From positions 1 through 44,641 of the forward strand of contig NZ_NFJH01000015.1 in the NCBI RefSeq assembly GCF_002159765.1: a stretch of 44,641 bases of DNA, given 5' to 3'. A program made the position numbers and the translations under genes. This document shows positions 15,886 to 23,633 of this stretch, one piece after another. The notes beneath the pieces were generated by a model. The model had not been told where the DNA came from. It was given only the letters and a program-made list of their open reading frames with translations, and did not search any database. The stretch is from Collinsella sp. An268. Lineage in GTDB: Bacteria; Actinomycetota; Coriobacteriia; Coriobacteriales; Coriobacteriaceae. Positions within the stretch are counted from its first letter, which is position 1, and every line of letters begins with the position of its first letter.

Positions 15886-18414
15886 ATGATGCTTCAGCTG
15901 GACCAGGTGTGCTTTGGGTATGAGGGGCAAGGGCCCGCCGTGGCAGACGTCTCCCTAACGGTCGCGCCCGGCGAGATCGTCGCCCTCATTGGCGGTAACG
16001 GGTCGGGGAAGTCCACGGTGGGACGTCTGGCTGCCGGCGCGCTGATGCCCGATGCGGGTACGGTGCGCGTTGACGGAATCGACCCGCATGACGTGGGCGC
16101 CCGCGACGAGGTGCGCCGTCGGGTCGGCCTCATCATGCAGAACCCTGTGGACCAGATCGTGTCGACTGTGGTGGCGGATGAGGTGGCTTTTGGACCGCAG
16201 AACCTCGGCGTTCGCGGCGATGAGTTGAGGCGTCGCGTGCACACGGCTCTCGCCGCCGTCGGGCTCGCGGGTTATGAGGACCGCGATGTCAACGCGCTGT
16301 CAGGCGGGGAGCAGCAGCGCTTGGCCATCGCGGGCGTCCTTGCGATGGAGCCGTCCTACCTGGTGCTCGATGAGGCGTCCTCGATGGTCGACAGCGCTGA
16401 GCGGCCGGCCCTGCGGCGCCTTATGCGTCACTTGGTTGCCAAGAGAAACATGGGCCTCATGACCATCACGCACGACCCGCTCGAGGCGTTGGCGGCAACA
16501 CGGGTGGTGGTGCTCGAGGCGGGCCGTACGGTGTGGACCGGCACGCCGGATGAGCTTGTGGGCAGGGAGCGCGCGCGGTTCCAGGCGCTGATGCTCGAGA
16601 GCGGCTATGCACGGGGGCTCGCTGCCGCCTTTGACGCCGGATACCGGCTTTCGTCCGGGGTGGAGCCCGAAGCGGTGGCCGCGTGGCTCAGGACCGCGGG
16701 GGTGGCGGCGCAGCAAGCGGTCGAGCGTGCGCTTGCGCCCGAACATGCGGCGGAAGCGCCGTGCGCGGATGCACCCGTGCGCCTTCGCGCTGAGGGCGTT
16801 TTGGCGAGCTATGACGCGCGTCCGGTGCTGCGCGGGGCCGACGTCATCCTGAGGGAGGGCCGGGTCGCGCTTCTCGCTGGCGCTTCCGGGTCGGGCAAGT
16901 CAACGCTCGCCACCGTGCTCGCGGGCTTGCGCGAGCCGCAGGAGGGCGCGGTTGCGCTCCTCCAGCCAGATGAGGCGCCCTGCGGTGCGCATGAGGGGCC
17001 GGTTGCCCCGGGCGACGTGGCCCTGGCGTTTCAGCACCCCGAGGGGCAGCTGTTTTTGGATAGCGTCGAGGCGGAGCTGCGGTTTGGTCCGGAGCACCTG
17101 GGTTGTGCGGCGGAGGAGGTCGACCGGCGCGCGGCGCTTGCGGCCGAGGCATTGGGGATCGACACCTCGCTTCTTGCGCGCGACCCGTTCTCGCTCTCGG
17201 GCGGGCAGGCGCGCCGCGCGGCGCTTGCGGCCGTGCTGGCGCTCGATGCGCCGGTGGTGATTCTCGACGAGCCGACGGCGGGCCTCGACGCGGCCTCGCG
17301 CCGCCGTCTGCATGCGGTGGTGCGCGGGCTCGCCCGGGAAGGGCGCGCCGTGCTCGTCATAAGCCATGACTTGGAGGAATGGCTCGAGGTGGCCGACGAG
17401 CTCCTTCTGATGGAGGGCGGTGGCGTGCGGGCGGTTCCAAGAGGAGGCCCCGTGCATCTCGATGAGGCGTTTGCGCGCGCGGGGCTGGCCGCGCCCGAGG
17501 CCTGGCGCCTGAGAGCGCTCATGTCGGCTCCGCCTGCAGGGGAGGAGCCCGTCGCGGAGATGTCGGGAGAGGGAGCTTCCAGCCATGCGACGAGGGGCCC
17601 TGAGAAGCCCTCTGGGGCCCCGCAGCGCGAGCAGCGGGACCTGATGCCCGAAGAGCCTCGCGGGAGGCTCGATGCGCGCGTGAAGATCATCTTGCTCCTG
17701 GTGGGTATCGCGGGCGTCTTCCTGACGGGGAATCTCGCGGTACTCGCCCTCTGGGCGGTCGCAGCGGGCGCCCTCGCCCTGCGCGCGGGCATGGGCGCGC
17801 GGGCCCTCTTGCGCGCGGTGCGGCGCGCGGCGGTCCTCATGGCGATTATCGTGGCCGCCAACCTCGTCTCGTGCGACGGGACGGCGGACGTGGCGCTTGC
17901 GGGCACATGGGGCCTGTCGATCGCGGGTGGCCTGCGCGCCGCGGTGGCGGTTGCGCGCATCGCGCTCATGCTCGTCTCATCGCTGATGGTCACGGCGACA
18001 ACCACACCGGTGGCGGTGGCGGATGCCGTCGTGCGGCTGGGCGCGCCGCTCGCCCGGTGGGGCGTGCCCGTGGAGGAGCTGGGCATGGTGCTGTCCCTCG
18101 CCCTGCGCTTCATACCGCTGGTTACCGAGGAGGTGCATCGGGTGGAGCTCGCCCAGCGCTCGCGCGGCGTGCGGTTTGACGAGGGAGGGCTCGTCGCTCG
18201 CATACAGGTGTGGAAGACGGTCCTCGTGCCCGTGATGGTGGGCCTCTTCCGCCGCGCCGACCGTCTGGGGGCCGCCATGGATGCGCGCTGCTATCACGAG
18301 AGCCGCCGCGCCCCGCGCGACCCGCGGCCGCTTGCGTGCCTCGACCGGCTGGCGCTCGCCGGGGGACTTGCCGGCATAGCGGCGCTCGTTGCGGTATCGT
18401 ATCTTTGCTCGTAG
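15886..18414 (+). CDS. Fused ECF energising module: EcfA1-EcfA2-EcfT in one polypeptide
   Basis: 842 residues from ATG 15886, chosen for the AGGGAGGGGGAG just upstream. The first ATPase (about 1-285) has Walker A GGNGSGKST (36-44), signature LSGGEQQ (138-144), Walker B VLDEASSMVD (160-169) and His196. The second (about 298-545) has GASGSGKST (332-340), LSGGQ (437-441), DEPTAGLD (461-468) and His494. The DEA-type against DEPT-type Walker B fits EcfA1 then EcfA2. After a linker, the EcfT part (about 594-842) has five or so membrane helices and the two coupling-helix motifs AQRSRG (756-761) and AMDARCY (797-803). It should energise substrate-binding S components for vitamins or metals encoded elsewhere. 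In many Gram-positives the order is rplQ-ecfA1-ecfA2-ecfT-truA as separate genes; here the order is kept but the three are fused. Confidence 0.93.
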   Translation: MMLQLDQVCFGYEGQGPAVADVSLTVAPGEIVALIGGNGSGKSTVGRLAAGALMPDAGTVRVDGIDPHDVGARDEVRRRVGLIMQNPVDQIVSTVVADEVAFGPQNLGVRGDELRRRVHTALAAVGLAGYEDRDVNALSGGEQQRLAIAGVLAMEPSYLVLDEASSMVDSAERPALRRLMRHLVAKRNMGLMTITHDPLEALAATRVVVLEAGRTVWTGTPDELVGRERARFQALMLESGYARGLAAAFDAGYRLSSGVEPEAVAAWLRTAGVAAQQAVERALAPEHAAEAPCADAPVRLRAEGVLASYDARPVLRGADVILREGRVALLAGASGSGKSTLATVLAGLREPQEGAVALLQPDEAPCGAHEGPVAPGDVALAFQHPEGQLFLDSVEAELRFGPEHLGCAAEEVDRRAALAAEALGIDTSLLARDPFSLSGGQARRAALAAVLALDAPVVILDEPTAGLDAASRRRLHAVVRGLAREGRAVLVISHDLEEWLEVADELLLMEGGGVRAVPRGGPVHLDEAFARAGLAAPEAWRLRALMSAPPAGEEPVAEMSGEGASSHATRGPEKPSGAPQREQRDLMPEEPRGRLDARVKIILLLVGIAGVFLTGNLAVLALWAVAAGALALRAGMGARALLRAVRRAAVLMAIIVAANLVSCDGTADVALAGTWGLSIAGGLRAAVAVARIALMLVSSLMVTATTTPVAVADAVVRLGAPLARWGVPVEELGMVLSLALRFIPLVTEEVHRVELAQRSRGVRFDEGGLVARIQVWKTVLVPVMVGLFRRADRLGAAMDARCYHESRRAPRDPRPLACLDRLALAGGLAGIAALVAVSYLCS

Positions 18415-18431
18415 CAGATAGAAGGGACCCT

Positions 18432-19310
18432 ATGGACAGGATGCAGGATGCGGCGCAGGCCGGGCAGTCCCGCCTTACGCATGACGGGGGAGCGCACGGG
18501 ATGCGGGCGGCAGACGGGGCGCTCGGCACGCTGGTGCTGCGCGTCGCCTACGACGGGGCCGCTTACGCCGGGTTTGCCGAGCAGCGCGACCAGGTGACGG
18601 TTGCCGGCGAGCTGCGGCGGGCGGTGGAGACGTTGCTCCGCCGCGAGGTCGACCTGACGTGCGCCGGCCGCACCGACGCCGGCGTGCATGCGCTCAGCCA
18701 GTACGTGAGCTTTCCGGTGGAGGACCCTTCCGAGCTCGCGCTCACCCAGCGGCGCTGGCTGCGCGCTATGGATGCCCTGTTGCCGCGCGACATCGCCGTG
18801 CGCGCCGTCTACACCGCTCCGGCGGGCTTCTCGGCACGTTTCGATGCGCGCGCCCGCACCTACATCTATCGTATCGCCGACCGTCCGGACCGTCCGGTGC
18901 TCACCCGACCGCATGTGTGGTGGCACCGCTATCCGCTCGATGAGGAGGCGATGGCCGCAGGTGCGGCCCATCTCATCGGTGAGCACGATTTCAAGAGCTT
19001 CTGCAAGGTCGCCTCTGCTGTGGGCAAACCTACGTGCCGCAACGTCATGCACACCTCGTTTGCGCGCGCGTCCGAGCTGGGTGAGGAGGTGCTCGCCTTC
19101 ACCATCACCGGCAACGCGTTTCTCCACTCTATGGTGCGCACCATTGTGGGCACGCTGGTGGAGGTGGGCGCTCACCGGCGGGACCCGGCGTGGGTGGGCG
19201 AGGTGCTCGCTCGCTGCGACCGCACGGCGGCCGGCCCCACGGCGCCCGCCGACGGTCTCGTGTTTTCCGATGTGGTGTATGACGCCGGGCAGCTCACGCC
19301 CGTGGTGTAA
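18432..19310 (+). CDS. truA: tRNA pseudouridine(38-40) synthase
   Basis: 292 residues from ATG 18432 (AGAAGGGA 5 nt upstream, 17 nt after the ECF gene). The first 30 residues are an unconserved extension; a start nearer LVLRVAYDG is conceivable. TruA modifies the anticodon stem-loop. The catalytic motif GRTDAGVHA has Asp82. YIYRI follows, then HDFKSFCK, and the C-terminal GNAFLHSMVRTIVGTLVEVG. The position after the ECF module is the standard one. Confidence 0.95.
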   Translation: MDRMQDAAQAGQSRLTHDGGAHGMRAADGALGTLVLRVAYDGAAYAGFAEQRDQVTVAGELRRAVETLLRREVDLTCAGRTDAGVHALSQYVSFPVEDPSELALTQRRWLRAMDALLPRDIAVRAVYTAPAGFSARFDARARTYIYRIADRPDRPVLTRPHVWWHRYPLDEEAMAAGAAHLIGEHDFKSFCKVASAVGKPTCRNVMHTSFARASELGEEVLAFTITGNAFLHSMVRTIVGTLVEVGAHRRDPAWVGEVLARCDRTAAGPTAPADGLVFSDVVYDAGQLTPVV

Positions 19311-19462
19311 GACCTGCCAGCCGCTCCGATACCGAAGTGTGGTGTCGGCGTGATGAACATTTGTGCGCGGCGTGCAGGAGAGCGGGGTTAAATTGCGTGT
19401 CCGCCCCCGGTGATACCATAAGCCAAAGTATGGAAGGCATATGGCAACCGGGAGGCTCAGGC

Positions 19463-20518
19463 GTGGAGATCCGAGCATCACAGCGCGCCCGATTATCGGT
19501 CATACTCGCAGCGCGCGACGGTGAGGAGACGCTCATGCGCGCGCTTGAGAGCGTGCTGGGCCAACGGTTCGATCGCTTGCAGCTCGTTATCGCCCTTATG
19601 CCTTCTGCCGATCGCACACGAGCCATCGCCGAGCGAGCCGCGGAGCGCAACATTCGCATCGAGCTCGTCGATGTGGACGATGTACACGCGGCAGCCGCTT
19701 TCGATGCGGGGCTTGCCGTGGCTCGCGGCGATTACGTGCTGTTCATGCATGCGGATGACTGGTTTGGCCCCCGAGCCTTGGAGACATTGCTTAAGGTGAC
19801 GGAGGAGGGTGACCTCGACTTCGCCCTGCCGCTTTGGGTGGGGGATGCGTTGGGGATGCCGGCCGCGCTTGCCGAAGATACGGACGCGCGGCTGTACCGC
19901 ACCGCGTCAGAGGTGAGCTCCGCCGCTGCCACATGGGTCGAGGCGGGTGCCTTCGATGCGGTGACCGGGCGGCTGCTCAGCCGGTCGCGCATCGAGGATT
20001 TGGCGCTGCGCATGAACCTCAAACCGGATCCGAGCGCCTATATGGCGGCGTATCTCGAGGGGTGCGAGCGCGCCGCCTGGGTGCCCGCCGCACGCTTCCA
20101 TGCAAGCGGCGGTGCGGAGGCGGTTCGAGCCGAACAGGCCGGCATCGAGGCGTGTGGGCGCGAGCGCGCGCTGCTGCTCGACCTCATGCACCGCTGGGGC
20201 GCCGGGGATGAGGCGATGCTTGCCGTCAATCGGCACCATCTTCACCAGGTGATCGCCTGCATCAACGAGGTGTGCGCGCGCCGCGCGATCTCGTCTATCG
20301 AGCGCTGTGCGCGCGTGCGCGACATCCTGAAGGCTCGGGACACCCGCGAGGCGGTTGCCGCTCTCAACGCAGATGGGGAGGCGCGCCGCGCCATGGGCCT
20401 CATGTACGGGCCCATCGTGCGCCAGAACGCGCTCGCCTGCTGCCTCTCGGCACGGGTGGCCGCCTGGATGGGCGCCCCGCAGGAGCTGTTCGCGCGACGG
20501 CGCGCGGCGGTAGCCTAG
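19463..20518 (+). CDS. Family 2 (GT-A) glycosyltransferase
   Basis: 351 residues from GTG 19463, chosen because GGAGG lies 7 nt upstream and the protein then begins at the Rossmann-like strand RLSVILAARDGEETL. An in-frame ATG at 19430 is possible. The nucleotide-sugar domain is visible to about residue 110: MRALESVLGQRF (typical of GT2), AFDAGLAVARGDYVLFMHADDW with the D-x-D-like metal site ADD. The C-terminal 200 residues are helical and unlike known acceptor domains. No membrane helix is seen, so it is probably cytoplasmic or peripheral and acts on a cell-envelope polymer. The substrate is unknown. It stands between truA and argR. Confidence 0.75.
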   Translation: MEIRASQRARLSVILAARDGEETLMRALESVLGQRFDRLQLVIALMPSADRTRAIAERAAERNIRIELVDVDDVHAAAAFDAGLAVARGDYVLFMHADDWFGPRALETLLKVTEEGDLDFALPLWVGDALGMPAALAEDTDARLYRTASEVSSAAATWVEAGAFDAVTGRLLSRSRIEDLALRMNLKPDPSAYMAAYLEGCERAAWVPAARFHASGGAEAVRAEQAGIEACGRERALLLDLMHRWGAGDEAMLAVNRHHLHQVIACINEVCARRAISSIERCARVRDILKARDTREAVAALNADGEARRAMGLMYGPIVRQNALACCLSARVAAWMGAPQELFARRRAAVA

Positions 20519-20552
20519 TCGCTGTGTTGCGATTCGTAAAATATTCAGTAAT

Positions 20553-20590
20553 CTGTTAGTATTACCTCGTTTTATGCATAATATGAGAAT
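20553..20590 (+). promoter_or_regulatory. Probable argR promoter with possible ARG boxes
   Basis: This AT-rich island contains CTGTTA (20553-20558), 18 nt, and CATAAT (20577-20582), a plausible promoter. TTATGCATAAT overlaps the -10 and TTGATGCA follows. Both resemble half-sites of the A/T-rich palindromes bound by arginine repressors, so autoregulation is possible. The match to a full box is imperfect. Confidence 0.4.
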
Positions 20591-20617
20591 GTTGATGCAG
20601 AACGAGGGGAGTTATCT

Positions 20618-21064
20618 ATGGCGAGGACGCGCAACAGCCGCCGCGATGCCATTCGCGAGATCGTGCGCACCGGCTCCGTGCGCACGCAGCGTGCGCTCGT
20701 GACCGAGCTGCGTGCCCGGGATTTTGACTGCACGCAGGCAACCGTCTCGCGCGATGTGGCGGACATGGGACTGAGGAAGATGCCCAACGGCGTGTACGCG
20801 CTGCCGGAGGACCTGCACCTGAAGCGCATGGTGGCCGACATGGTAACCGAGGTGGTGCGGACGGGGAATCTCGTCCTCATCAAGGCGCAGCCGGGGCTCG
20901 CATCGGGTATCGCCGCCGCGGTGGACGCGGCCGACCTGCCCGATATCCTCGGCTCTATTGCGGGTGACGATACCGTGCTTGTGATTGCCGACGGGGAGGA
21001 GGGCGGCGCGCGCGTCGAGACAGCGCTCCGCGAGCTCTTGGTGCGAGGGGAGGATGCCGCATGA
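20618..21064 (+). CDS. argR: Arginine repressor ArgR
   Basis: 148 residues. An N-terminal winged helix (RRDAIREIVRTGSVRTQRALVTEL, then ATVSRDVADMGLRKM) and a C-terminal oligomerisation and arginine-binding domain (NLVLIKAQPGLASGIAAAVDAA and GSIAGDDTVLVIA) give a normal-length ArgR. It should bind operators of arginine metabolism genes with arginine as corepressor; no arg gene lies in the window. The ATG follows GAGGGGAG. Its stop overlaps the next small gene. Confidence 0.95.
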   Translation: MARTRNSRRDAIREIVRTGSVRTQRALVTELRARDFDCTQATVSRDVADMGLRKMPNGVYALPEDLHLKRMVADMVTEVVRTGNLVLIKAQPGLASGIAAAVDAADLPDILGSIAGDDTVLVIADGEEGGARVETALRELLVRGEDAA

Positions 21065-21165
21065 TCGCCGCGCTGCACATAGGGCTCTTTGCCCTGCTGC
21101 TCTTGCTACCCATCGCCTTGGTGGCGCTGCTCGTCTATTACTACCTGCATACGCGCAAGCACTGA
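21061..21165 (+). CDS. 34-residue single-pass membrane microprotein overlapping argR
   Basis: Hand-translated: MIAALHIGLFALLLLLPIAL, then VALLVYYYLHTRKH. One hydrophobic helix (about 4-29) with a short positively charged C-terminus suggests a membrane anchor with the tail inside. The ATG overlaps the argR stop as ATGA and GGGGAGGATGCCGC lies upstream, which favours coupled translation. I do not recognise a family. Short GC-rich hydrophobic frames arise by chance, but the precise overlap and the following termination signal support a gene. Confidence 0.5.
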   Translation: MIAALHIGLFALLLLLPIALVALLVYYYLHTRKH

Positions 21166-21196
21166 GTTCCACGCCGGCCAAACAGAGGTATAGAAA

Positions 21197-21220
21197 AACG
21201 GGGCCCCGCGGGGCCCCGTT
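21197..21220 (-). terminator. Terminator between argR block and PBP gene
   Basis: Perfect palindrome AACGGGGCCCC / GGGGCCCCGTT (21197-21207, 21210-21220). On the minus strand a T run (TTTTTC) follows, so it chiefly ends the PBP transcript. The plus strand lacks a good T run. Confidence 0.8.
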
Positions 21221-21268
21221 GCTGGTAAAAGGTGCGCGCCGGTGCGGCAGAGACGCCCGCGGCCGGCG

Positions 21269-23467
21269 TTACGCCGCAGGTCCCGGGTCGGGCTCCGGTT
21301 CGGGTTCGGGCCCCGGCTCCGGTTCCGGATCGGGGTCGGTGGGTGTGGTTGGGTCGGTGGGCGTCGTGGGGTCAGTCGGGGTGGTAGGCGCCGGCGGCGT
21401 CGAGGGGCTCGTCGGGCTGGAGGGGTCGGTGGGCGTCGTGGGACTGTCGGGGCTCTCGGCCTCGGAGGTGTCCGCCTCGGAGGTGTCCGCCTCCTGCTTG
21501 CGACCGACGAGCGAGTTGCCCTCGACCTCCCAGACAGAGTCGTCCTTATAGCTGATGGACGTGTCGCTCGTGGGGAACTCGGCCCGCGGCACGCCCGCGA
21601 GGATGGCGTTCAGGGTGTTGCGCGCCATGGGCAGCGTGAAGTCGCTGCCGAGAGCCTCGCGACCGTAGACGTAGATGGGGACGGAGCCCTGCGTGTAGCC
21701 CGTCCACACCGACACCGTGTACTGCGGGGTGTAGCCGCAGAACCACAGGTCGGCCGTGTTGTCCGTCGTGCCGGTCTTGCCGGCGAGCGGCTGGTCGACC
21801 GAAAGCTGCGCGGCCGTGCCCGTAGCGCCGCTGTGGTTGATGACGCCCTCGAGCACTTCGGTCAGCGCCTGGGTCACGCTCGTGTCGAGCACCTGCTCGG
21901 GCGCGTCCTGATGCTCGTACACCACCTCGCCCTCGCGGTTCTCGATCTTGGTGATGGCGACGGCCTCGCGGTGGTAGCCGCCCGTGGCGAACGTGGAGTA
22001 CGCCTCGGCCATCTCGAGCGTGGAGATGCTCGGCACGCCGAGCGTGAGGGAGAGCACGGGGTCCATCTGAGCGGAGATGCCGAGGTCGCGCGCCGTGCTG
22101 ATGACGTTATCGATGCCCACGGCCAGCTCGACCTGCACGTAGCCGGTGTTGGAGGAGAGCTCGGTCGCCCGCGCAAGGGAGATGGTGCCGTAGCTCTGGT
22201 TGCCGTAGTTCTCGATGCGCGCCGGCTGGGCCGAGTTCTTGTTGAACGTCATGGGGGAGCCGCAGTTGATGCGGATATTGGGGTTCATACCCTGCTTGAG
22301 CGCCGTGGCGAGCGTGAAGGCCTTGAACGAAGAGCCCACCTGACGCGCCGAGGTCGCATGGTTGGTATGGTCGTCGTCAGCGTAGTAGTTGCGTCCGCCC
22401 ACCATGGCGCGGATGTAGCCCGTGTTGTTCTCGAGCACCGTCATGCCGGCGTCGAGCCCCTCGATGCCGTACTGGTCGAGCTGGCTCACGACGGCGCTTT
22501 CGGCAGCGGACTGAACGGTGGGGTCGATGGTGGTGTAGACGGTGAGGCCGCCGGAGAAGATGGTGTCGTAGCTGAACTGCTCGTTCAAAAGCGCCCGCAC
22601 GTAGTCAACAAAGTAAGGCTGCGCGTACACCTCGACGCCGGTGGAGGAGTTCTCGGTGACGGCGAGGGTGACGGGCTCCGCCTGCGCGGCGTCATGCTCC
22701 TCCTGGGTGATCTTGCCGTTGGAGAGCATGCGGTCGAGGACGGTGTTGCGGCGCTGGGTGGCGAGGTCCATGTTGACGGTGGGGTCGTACATCGACGGCG
22801 AGTTGGGGAGACCGACCAGAAGCGCGGCCTCGGCGAGCGTGAGGTCGGTGGCGTTCTTGGAGAAGTACGTCTCCGCCGCCGCCTGGATGCCGTAGGCGCC
22901 ATGGCCGTAGTAGATGGTGTTGAGATACATCATGAGGATCTCTTCTTTGGAGTAGATCTCCTCCATCTTGAGGGCGAGGTAGGCCTCGCGCACCTTGCGC
23001 TCGAGCGTGTCGTCAAACTGCTCGTCGGAAAGGATCGTGTTGCGCACGAGCTGCTGGGTGATGGTCGAGGCGCCCTCGTGGCCACCGGTGAGCTGCACCA
23101 CCACGGCGCGCGCGATGCCCATGAGGTCGACGCCGTTGTGCTGGTAGAAGCGCTCGTCCTCGGTGGCGACCGTGCCGTCGAGCACGTACGGCGACACCTG
23201 GTCGATGGTGACCGAGGTGCGGTTCTGCGTGTAGAGCGTCGCGATGGTGTTGCCCTGCGCGTCGAGAATCGTGGTGGGCTCGCTCGTGAGGTAGAGGTCG
23301 GTGTTGGTGTAGTCGGGCAGGTCCTCCAGCCAGCGGCTCACGTTGCCGAGCATGCCGATGCCGAAGGCGATGCCCGTGATGAGGAGAAAGCCGAAGAACG
23401 ACGCCACGATGGCAGGGACGAGATGCGTCTTGGCGTTTGCCCGAAGTTGACGCTCGCGTGGACCCAT
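21269..23467 (-). CDS. Class A penicillin-binding protein (glycosyltransferase + transpeptidase)
   Basis: 732 residues from ATG 23467 (GGGAGG upstream). It is anchored by a helix at about 17-40. The glycosyltransferase domain has EDERFYQH (catalytic Glu103), GASTITQQLVRN (132-143), KVREAYLALKME and YLNTIYYGHGAYGIQAAA. The transpeptidase domain has the SxxK motif GSSFK (Ser379-Lys382), SSN (438-440) and KTGT (564-567). It polymerises and cross-links peptidoglycan outside the membrane. The last about 70 residues are a Ser/Thr/Pro and then Pro/Glu-rich tail built of TTPTDP and PEPEP units, a likely wall-spanning or disordered extension. The frame is open upstream of 23467, but those codons overlap the divergent U32 gene and encode nothing PBP-like. 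Confidence 0.96.
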   Translation of the reverse strand: MGPRERQLRANAKTHLVPAIVASFFGFLLITGIAFGIGMLGNVSRWLEDLPDYTNTDLYLTSEPTTILDAQGNTIATLYTQNRTSVTIDQVSPYVLDGTVATEDERFYQHNGVDLMGIARAVVVQLTGGHEGASTITQQLVRNTILSDEQFDDTLERKVREAYLALKMEEIYSKEEILMMYLNTIYYGHGAYGIQAAAETYFSKNATDLTLAEAALLVGLPNSPSMYDPTVNMDLATQRRNTVLDRMLSNGKITQEEHDAAQAEPVTLAVTENSSTGVEVYAQPYFVDYVRALLNEQFSYDTIFSGGLTVYTTIDPTVQSAAESAVVSQLDQYGIEGLDAGMTVLENNTGYIRAMVGGRNYYADDDHTNHATSARQVGSSFKAFTLATALKQGMNPNIRINCGSPMTFNKNSAQPARIENYGNQSYGTISLARATELSSNTGYVQVELAVGIDNVISTARDLGISAQMDPVLSLTLGVPSISTLEMAEAYSTFATGGYHREAVAITKIENREGEVVYEHQDAPEQVLDTSVTQALTEVLEGVINHSGATGTAAQLSVDQPLAGKTGTTDNTADLWFCGYTPQYTVSVWTGYTQGSVPIYVYGREALGSDFTLPMARNTLNAILAGVPRAEFPTSDTSISYKDDSVWEVEGNSLVGRKQEADTSEADTSEAESPDSPTTPTDPSSPTSPSTPPAPTTPTDPTTPTDPTTPTDPDPEPEPGPEPEPEPDPGPAA

Positions 23468-23633
23468 AAGAGACCTCCCGTAGGTTTCCGTCGACGGCCC
23501 GCACGGTGAGCACGGCGTCGAGGATTGCTGCGTGCATATGTACTGAACACAATAGCGCAACGCGCGGACACGTGGTCTCGTGTATTCTTCTGGCAGGTAT
23601 TTTCCAGACCGCGTGCATATGGAGGTGATGTCG

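Noticed and set aside
21290-21480. CRISPR-like or VNTR repeats
   Set aside because: The GGTCGGTGGG-type repeats are in frame and encode the Pro/Thr/Asp tail of the PBP; there are no spacers.
21242-23509. A 755-codon open frame opposite the PBP gene
   Set aside because: Low-complexity Gly/Arg/Val translation with no motif; a shadow of the PBP reading frame.
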